Source: Cardinalis cardinalis
Lineage: Eukaryota; Chordata; Aves; Passeriformes; Cardinalidae
Assembly: GCA_014549065.1 (NCBI GenBank)
Contig: JACDOX010000017.1
Location: forward strand, 6,502,808-6,566,807
Length of the DNA stretch: 64,000 nucleotides
Direction: 5' to 3'
Shown here: piece by piece, positions 56,151 through 64,000 of the stretch
Position numbering within the stretch: the stretch's first letter is position 1
How the letters are laid out: each line of letters begins with the position of its first letter
Notes under the pieces: generated by a model
Database searches by the model: none
Told to the model about the DNA's origin: nothing
The model's input: only the letters and a program-made list of their open reading frames with translations
Translations under genes and position numbers: made by a program

Positions 56151-59100
56151 TCCAACAATCCCATCAAAGCTGCGCAGTCAAGTCCCTCCCAGCGGCCCCA
56201 GCAGAACACTCTGTGCACCCTGGACTGATATAATTTCCTCTAAATTCAAACCATAGGCTTTTGCCCCATCAGCTTCTCCTAATTCACTTTTTCAATGATA
56301 AAGAGATTACTGCAGAATTATTTATAGTATCCTAATGATTCAATTGGATCCTGTCCTCACCTTTGATGCTTCTTATTCCTCGAACACATGCAATGAGCCC
56401 TCCATTTCCCTTTGACTTTTTTANCCTCTAATCTTGTATTTCCTCTTTTCTCAGGGTTAATGAGAAGAGACGTTAGAGAGTCACCACTGTGAAAGTCATA
56501 CCTTCATTATTCTGTAGATAGCAAAAGTAGTATTCAGAAATATAAAAACAGATAGCACTTACAGAAATAAAAATCACAGAATGACATAGATTAATATCTG
56601 CATTAAGACATAATATTTCTGTTATTCTTACTAAGAGTTCCAGGGGTGGGTATGAATTAAAGAACATTTGGGACANATAATCTAAAGCATTTTACTGCAT
56701 CTGGGCAGAATACTGCAACAGATCTTTTAACTTTGAGCCAACTCATCTCTTAAGGCAAGGAAGGCTGTCCTAAACTCNGACATTGGAAACAGCATCCATG
56801 CTATCCCAATTTCCTACATGGATGCTGCTTCAGGTGATAATTCTTCCTCCTGCTTCTTTCATCCTTAACACTAAACCATTGATGCAGACACAGCAAACTA
56901 ANAGCAAGTGTAGCAACCATCGGGCTCCCTCCTAAATACATGTGGAACCGANTGCACTTTAACGAACTCATTAGAAAAAAATTTAGAAAAGGGGTGGAGG
57001 ACAACAGTCAAGTTCACATCTGTTTTCCAACAATTGGAGTTAATGTTCTGCCTCTGGAGTTTGTGGAGTGTACTAATCTGTTCATTTGTTCATATGCTCA
57101 CAAGATTTTTCACGCCTTGAATAAACTTTTAATAGAAATCTTTTCATGGGCCCTTCTCTTCCTTCTTATGGTTATACTATTTCCCTATGGCAACTACCAC
57201 ACATTCTCCTGTTAAGTAGTGGCATTATGCAAGTATTTAAGTTGTCTTTTACTGCAGTTTTTCAGCTGGAATTAAAGAGGTGAGAAGTCATCAGTACCAT
57301 ACAGTAATAACCAGCTGTACTGCTGGGGAACCTTGTTGGACAGGATCCATCATGTGATTAACTACACAGGCAGCAGGATGAAAAAAAANTCATACACACT
57401 CTTGTTCACTCTCTGCCTGNAAACATGTATTGGNAGCATGTTTGAAGAAAAATTGCAGCTAAAGACATAAGGGATCTATAGTAACAAAGGAACTACTCTC
57501 ATCCTGCTACAGTATTGTATATTCACTCACACACGTATTCTAAAAGGAATTTTAACCAGGGATTTTTACTGCATTGGCTTTAAAATTATACACATACTGT
57601 AAATTTTCAGAGAATTGGCAGTAGAATGATCAACTTGGCTTCTCCCTCTGGCACATCATTCTTCCCCTTGCAAGTCTCCATGACCTTGTGGTAATTAAGA
57701 GGAAAGGAGATCATGCTGAGCGGCAAACAAAAAAAGGATTTATTTCCAGCTGTTTCTCTGTTTTGTTAGGTATCTCCACTTACATGGCAAACATTACCTA
57801 TATTCANAGGCTTCACATACGTGGCTGATGCCTCCCCTACTGGAGAAAGGTACACAGGTGTTCAGTAACAGACCTTAGCTATTGTCATGACTGGTGTTCA
57901 GCAAGGAGCTACTCAACACGTGAGTAGCTTCTCAGGTATTAGCAGGTCCTTCATGGAACGAAATTGTGGCTTCAGTTTCAAGTAATTATCTCATTTAATT
58001 GGTGTGGTTTGCAATACCTATCTGCTAAAGACACTAGCTGAGTAATGCTAATTGGGGAGTAATCAAGGACTTCCCCTGTATTATTTTCCCTGAATATTAT
58101 CCACCACACACTCACAGATCTATTTCCCATTTTTATGTGACGCAAATGGGTGCACGTAAAGTTACAACAGCAAAGGGCCACAACCTTCTGCAATAGAAAA
58201 CAGAGCAAATATCAGGCCACCATGTGTGCAATACAAGACTGGGAGTAAAGATTCTATTCATGAATCACTAATTTTGCTGGCAATATAGTTAATCCAACTT
58301 TCTAAGGTTTCTTTTAAAGAAAAAGTGTCTTTTTATTAAAAGGGGTGGGTGCACTGCATATCATATTTCATAGGGTTCCTGAGGCATGGCCAGCCTTCAT
58401 AAAGTGCCTGAAATCTCTCAAATGAAAGGACATAACTTGTTAAAATACAAAACAAACAACATAATTCACTAATATTCCATGTGACCCACCTTTTCCTTCA
58501 GCTTTCTGATTCAGTTTCCTTGCGGATCATTGCTCAGGAAGCTGAAGCCACAGACTGAAAACAGCCTGAAGCCATGGGATGCTTACCTAATGCTGGCAAA
58601 CAGAATCCAGCCTAGTGTGCTGGCACCAAGATGACACCAGAGAGTCAATTCCTGTAGCTGACTCACTGCTGGCTCTAGGCGTAGCACAAAATATATTGTT
58701 TTGAAGAAGGCTGGATCAGAGTAGTTTGCTCCATGACACACAGGCTTGTTAACTTCTCCAGGGAGGGCAGAGACGGAGCTGATCTTCACAGTGCTTCACA
58801 CTGTGAACCACCCACTATGATATGGGGTTTTGAACTGCATCAGATATTATGCATTTATGACAATAGCGGGAGAACTTGACATTTTTTTATGTCCCCTGCA
58901 AATGGAGATAATAAACACGAGTACAAGTTGATATGCAGCAGACCAGGAANGGGCTTGCACTGGCACTGAAAGTGAACACTCATTCAAGGTGATCACTCAC
59001 TCAAGGCTGCAGACTTGTAACTCCAACAGAGGCTGCCTGAGAATGACAGAGGCATGGAGGCTCTGTGCAGACTGCCAGGGATGTGTGCTAAAAAGCACTA

Positions 59101-62100
59101 CCATCCAAAGCTTTCAATGGCAATGTCTACTTCATTCTAATGAAATCACCACTGCAAGAGGCCCTTCATCTGTTCAACAAACAGAAGTACTGCTGCAGAG
59201 TGAACTTCTGCTTCCCTGAGAAGCAGCCCAAAAGCTGCATGCCTGCTCTGCACAAATCAGCCTCTCCAGGTAGTAAAATTCTGCTTCTGCATCTGTTCAA
59301 CAACTGCTCCAACCCAGCAGTCAGAAANCAAATGAATTAAGAGAGTGAAAGCAAGTGACCTCTTCCAAACNGGTCATGTAACAAGTCTCAATTTACATTA
59401 GGTATCCAGCAGCCTCCAAGTAGCAGAGCTTCTGGTCATGAGCAGCTGACAGAAGTTAAGCCTGTGACAAGAGCCTAAGGTACCTCCACAGTCTCAAATG
59501 GAGATAAACCTTCTCTCAGGGGCAGATAGGCACACTACACAAACCTTGCACAGATTTCATCATCCACCAGTGTTAAATCCAGGGTGGTGATTATACTCTT
59601 TCATTTCCTTCTCTTCAGGGTAAGGCGCTTTGCTCTCCCTACAAGGATTGCTTTCCTACCATATTTTTGTCTCCTGAAGTAATCTCCACTTAATTTTCTC
59701 TGTGTTTCACATAAGGTCCTGTTTTTCCCAAGAGTTTGCTCAGCTATATCTTTTGTCAGCCTGTGCTGCAGGATTTCATGTCCAATAGCAATGTGATTTT
59801 TTCACATGGCACGTATGTCCTCTGTCAACATGTACCCTTTATTTAGTCCACTCCTTCTCCCTGTGCACCCTGTGGGATCACTGTGCAGTTATTTATTGCT
59901 TTTGCCAAGCATTTAACTAGTCCAAGAAAGAGATACAGAAAGACAGTACCAAAAACAAACAAAAAAGCACCTCCCAAAATAGACTTAGTCCTTATGTTTG
60001 CTCTCCTTTTCACCAAACTGCCTGCTGGCATAAATTCACATCCCTGTTCACTGGTATGCTTTTTTTGGCTGCCAGTGTCTTGGGAACATCTCAACAGCTG
60101 GATTTTATGCAAACCTACATTCATATGATCTCATTGTGTTCTCATATATGGCCATTTCGAAGATGAATGTGCTAAAGAATGCTTTCTCTGATGGCAATCA
60201 GTTACTGACTAACTTCTCAGAACACAAATATGTTTGCATCATATTCTTTCTTCTGCTCTCACATTCTCTGTCTTCTGAAAAACCTGCTTTACAATTTAAT
60301 GGGTGTTGTCACATCCCCCGATTTTTTTGTACTTTAGCTGCCAGTTGTCTTACTCTGCAGCTTCCTTCTGGGTATTTATCAATTACAAAAGCAATCTGAG
60401 GTAATTACCCAACATGATGAAAAATCTCAGGACAGGTAGCCTTACTGCAAAGCAGAATCCCACTTGGCAGAAATATTCTTTCTGGCTGCATTTCCCTGCA
60501 ATGGAAAAAACTACTCTCTGATTACAGAAACCCCTGGAGGATAATACTAGAGAAAACCCACACTATTTTGTTTAGTTCTCCATGGCTATCAGACCAGCAC
60601 CTCACTATAGTCAAACATAACACAGCATGCAAAAATATGCAGCAAGTGCCTTAGAGGGACTGAACTGCTCCAGGAGTCTGAGAGCAATTCAGGAGGAACC
60701 TCAAGGAAACGTGCTCTAAAGGGAGTGAGTGGCCTCAGCAAAGGTGGTCTGGAATGGAAATTGCCATATATTTTTACAGCGTGTTGAAGGGGAAANGGTT
60801 TCAATGAATGTTCATTTTTAGTGTGTGGCATAGAGGATGGCAGAGAGAGCTTGCAGAAATCCTCCATGAACAGGCTCCCTTTGCAATACAGAGACTGCAT
60901 TGGCTGATTCTGCTTAAAAAAAGGACAGAGCCCAAGGACAAACACATTCAGAAAACAGCAGCCAGCTATTCATAAATATTCTTGTGCTCCCCAGTCCCCT
61001 CTCTTTAAAGCACAGACAGCACACAGATAATGTCTCACTTCAAAAATCACAGCCTACCACATCAGCATCTCATATGGAAACCCAGGGTACAACTGAGGCT
61101 GGACTCACTGTTACCTTTTGCACTTCNCCTCTCAGGACCTGCTAATAAGAAATTAAGATTTATGTAAGTTTTCAGCAGGCATTATCAAATTTATTCTCAA
61201 AACAAGAATTTGTAATAATTGCAGTATGCTACATAGTGATTCAAGCTAAAACACTGCTAAAAACACTGCCACTCCAATTTTCATAGCTAATTTAAATTTT
61301 TATTTCTTACAAAAATTAAAGTATTCAAACCAAGCCTGAGGGCTTAATAAACATGGAGGTTGTTCTATGCCTCATNAAAGTTATCAGATAAATTCCAGTC
61401 ACAGAATCTCTGTTACTGAGACTATTTTGCCTTCCAACTGAGCTTACAACCCACCTTGTTATGGAAGTCACTAAGCACGATTGCACTTTGAACTCTACAG
61501 GATAATTTTCAGATACTCAAAGAACCTGATTTTTTGACTGCTAGGGGGGTGGTAAAGACCAAGGAAATCTGTTCTAGCTTGCAGGTGTTTATTTTCAGTA
61601 GTTAAAACATTGTCTATCCTGAACAATGGCCTGCAGGATTAATTAGGATGCCTTGCTGGCCTCTCATTTTTTCTTGCAGTAGTTTGAAAAAAGGTAACTC
61701 AAATGAACATGGGGAATAATACCAGGAAGGAGATACCTTAAGTGTTTCAACATCAGCCTAGAGGGGTCAAAGANTGATGCTTATCCATTCAACACCCAGG
61801 AACCTGCAAGACAATGTTCAACCAAGATCCTGTTAAAAATCACACNCATTGCCAGTGCTACTTTTGCATGTGATGTTACCAAGCCCAACCAATTTTAAAA
61901 CCCTGCCAAACTGAGAAGAGCTTGGATGGTTCCTCAGGAGATCCTATGATAATGTCCAAACATAAAGCACCACAACCACCTTTCCCACAAGACTGCCACA
62001 CATTGTACTGCCCGAGGAAGATGTTTCTGTGCTCTTCAAAAAGAGCAATGGTAAAAGCCCTATAAGCTCACGAGATCGAAAGATTGGAAACTCTGTTTCC

Positions 62101-62430
62101 CAGTGCTTTGCCTGCCCCAGATGAAATTCTACAGGGACAGAAACATCCAGCATCCCTTCCTCCTCCTTTCTCCCTTCCTTGCCTTTCCCCACTTGCTATA
62201 TTTACAGCATCCAAAGCTTTTCACAGATTTCCATTGTAATCTGTGTAAATAAACACAAGCGTAAAAACCCCAACTTTGGGGAGCCTGGGCCACTTCCAGC
62301 TTGGCTGGATAGCTGGGCTGTGCATGGAGCTGGAAGGGTGTTTTTGAAAGGAGGGAAGCAGAAGAGAACCGCTTAAGAATCTTGGCTCAGGCTGGGCATA
62401 TTTCCGCCTAACTCTGGCTAAGGCTCAGCA
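56150..62430. other. Intergenic DNA, no gene recognised
   Basis: About 6.3 kb, AT-rich. Short frames on both strands show no known family and no consistent splice structure. No repeat family was recognised with confidence. Confidence 0.55.
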
Positions 62431-62547
62431 CGAAGGGCTGGACGAGGAGCCGATAGGAAGCCGGGGAGGGAGGGAGGGCAGGACGGAGCGGGGGAGGCTG
62501 CGGGGCTCTCCGGCACAGCCACGGCACAGCCCGGGCAGGCTGGAACC
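62430..62547 (+). promoter_or_regulatory. GC-rich promoter / 5' UTR of the rightmost gene
   Basis: A GC-rich stretch with GGGAGGGAGGGAGGGC and GGAGCGGGGGAGGC words lies directly upstream of the ATG at 62548. It is consistent with a small CpG-type promoter. Confidence 0.55.
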
Positions 62548-62605
62548 ATGCTTTTCCTCTGGGCGCTGGCNTTTGTTCTAGTCCTGCACGAGCAAGACCC
62601 TTTAG
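62548..62605 (+). CDS. First coding exon of a secreted protein, candidate PLAC9 (partial)
   Basis: After a reasonable context (GGAACCATGC) the exon encodes MLFLWALAFVLVLHEQDPL and stops at TTAG|GTAAGT, a perfect donor, in phase 1. The F is read from a TTT codon and the preceding A from GCN. The product is a short hydrophobic signal peptide with no mature sequence in the window. In human, PLAC9, a small secreted protein, lies next to TMEM254 in this direction, so PLAC9 is the leading candidate. Sequence alone cannot exclude another secreted protein, such as a collectin from the same chromosomal neighbourhood. The N at 62571 is a synonymous third position. The remaining exons lie beyond 64000. 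Confidence 0.55.
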
Positions 62606-64000
62606 GTAAGTGGCTCTGAACTTGCAAAGCAGAAACTGTNGCTTACTCTCAGTACGGTCAAAGCCTTTGCACGGGGTGGGGGGGAGGAGGAAGCAAATAA
62701 TTGCTTAATTTCTCTATGGACTTTGAGGGAAGGTGACACAGGTATGAGTCAAAATTGTCTGATTTGAGAGGTAAAACTCCATTTTGTGACCCTAAAGTCT
62801 GTCCTGTAGACATATTGCTTTGATAGATCTGGGCATTTTTTACTTCTTACAGGAGATAGTATCACTGTACCTTCAGAAATTTAGAACCACATTGAGGTGC
62901 TGCAGACAGTGCTCTGAATTTCCAAAATTACTCTTCTGGCAGCCGTATTAATATTACGCTAATCCACTTGGAAATGAGATTGAAGTTCAAGGTGATTCGA
63001 GAAAGATGCTCCTTTATTCAAAGCCTTCTTTTAAAATTTCCTGGTAACAGCATCACCACTTTGTTTCTCCTGCTTTGGATTGCTTATTCCTGAGATTTTG
63101 GGGTACATAATGACTTCTCCAAAAGCCTTAGGAGAACAAAGTATAAACAGAGAACATCTGATAAGCCTGCGTCTGAATTCTACTTTCATTAACAAGAGAT
63201 TAGCACTGAATAACCTGTAATCACATTGTAGTGTGACAAAGCTATTCAGTTTGGCTAGTTCAAGGGTTTACAGTCCCTGTGTAACCACAAACCTGGCTTC
63301 CCAGCCTGTTTGTACTACATCTTTTCTGCTAGCTGAGGCTCAGATTTATTTTCCCTCTGGTCCTACTTTCTTGACAAGACAATAGCTGTATTTCATGACA
63401 GGGTAGTGAGATCCTATTACATTAAAAACATTTCCTAAAAAACTGTTAGTCCCTTCTGCCCTCAAGTTCTAGTCACTCTTCCTTGCCCTGACTCCCTCCT
63501 ACTTAACTGGCTTTGTGATGTTTATCTCAGTGATGAACTGAAATATCAATGCAACAGCAAGAGCACTCTAACTTCTTTTCACTCCACAAGAATTCAATAT
63601 CCTCTTGTGAGTTTTGCAAGCTTAACTGAAATAAATGTGAAATAAAAGAAAATAAAAAATGGCTTTGTCTATTCCCATAAAAGTAGGGTTTTAACCTGAA
63701 ATAATTTGCAAACTCAGATAAAATTCAGTTAATTAGAATAGCACTTCAATAATAACTGCAGAGAAGACTAGCACTCAGTATCATGCCAGGTGGCAGCTAC
63801 TCAGTCAGCAAACCATGTTTACTGTCTTAATGGTTTTCATCATGCAAAATGAGAAATTTTGTGTCTGTCATGGCCAGAGGAGCACCCTGCCAGACTGAAG
63901 GCTTAAAAAAGCCATCCCCACTTTCCCTCTGCTACTCTTGAGTTGGGAACATAACTTATGATTGCCTTGCAGAATCCCCCAACCTAACTCCCACGGGTTC
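62606..64000 (+). other. Start of intron 1 of the signal-peptide gene
   Basis: AT-rich sequence to the window edge; no second exon was identified. Confidence 0.5.

Noticed and set aside
1..64000. tRNA, rRNA, CRISPR arrays, operons and bacterial-type signals
   Set aside because: No cloverleaf-like, rRNA-like or regularly spaced repeat arrays were noticed, and the gene structure is plainly that of a vertebrate. The many open frames using alternative bacterial starts are not meaningful here.

Overview
The window is vertebrate nuclear DNA, almost certainly from a bird. It carries short GT/AG-bounded exons in long AT-rich introns, CpG-island promoters, CR1 LINE 3' ends with the typical octamer tail, and an LTR of a type common in bird genomes. 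There are no operons, CRISPR arrays or recognisable RNA genes. Isolated single N bases recur every few hundred bases, and one 554-base N run (6111-6664) is an assembly gap.

Layout. 1-5960: no recognisable gene. 5960-7790: GC-rich, CpG-island-like DNA broken by the gap. 7842-8450: a CR1 LINE fragment on the minus strand, directly in front of the TMEM254 promoter. 8671-13896 (+): complete TMEM254 in four coding exons (129 aa), with a likely poly(A) signal at 15304. 15330-21740: intergenic, with a 21-bp minisatellite (19282-19397) and a CR1 tail (20966-21290). 22406-51166 (-), probably starting from a CpG-island exon near 55.9-56.1 kb: a gene I rebuilt exon by exon. It has 11 phase-compatible coding exons giving 541 aa, and is a threonine dehydratase-like PLP fold-type II protein with a C-terminal ACT-like domain, an N-terminal hydrophobic segment and a long linker. 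A degraded LTR sits in one of its introns, in the gene's sense orientation if my orientation call is right. 56.2-62.4 kb: no gene seen. 62548-62605 (+): a signal-peptide first exon with its own GC-rich promoter, possibly PLAC9 by position.

In human, TMEM254, PLAC9 and ANXA11 lie next to each other on chromosome 10 (recalled knowledge). The window would be that same interval with the dehydratase-like gene between TMEM254 and the PLAC9 candidate. This is the most interesting item here. The enzyme fold and the Schiff-base lysine (K185) are kept, but the glycine-rich phosphate loop, the SxGN motif and the pyridine-nitrogen motif are all altered, so the protein may have a changed or lost reaction. 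All five N bases inside the called coding exons fall at third codon positions, which independently supports the exon models.
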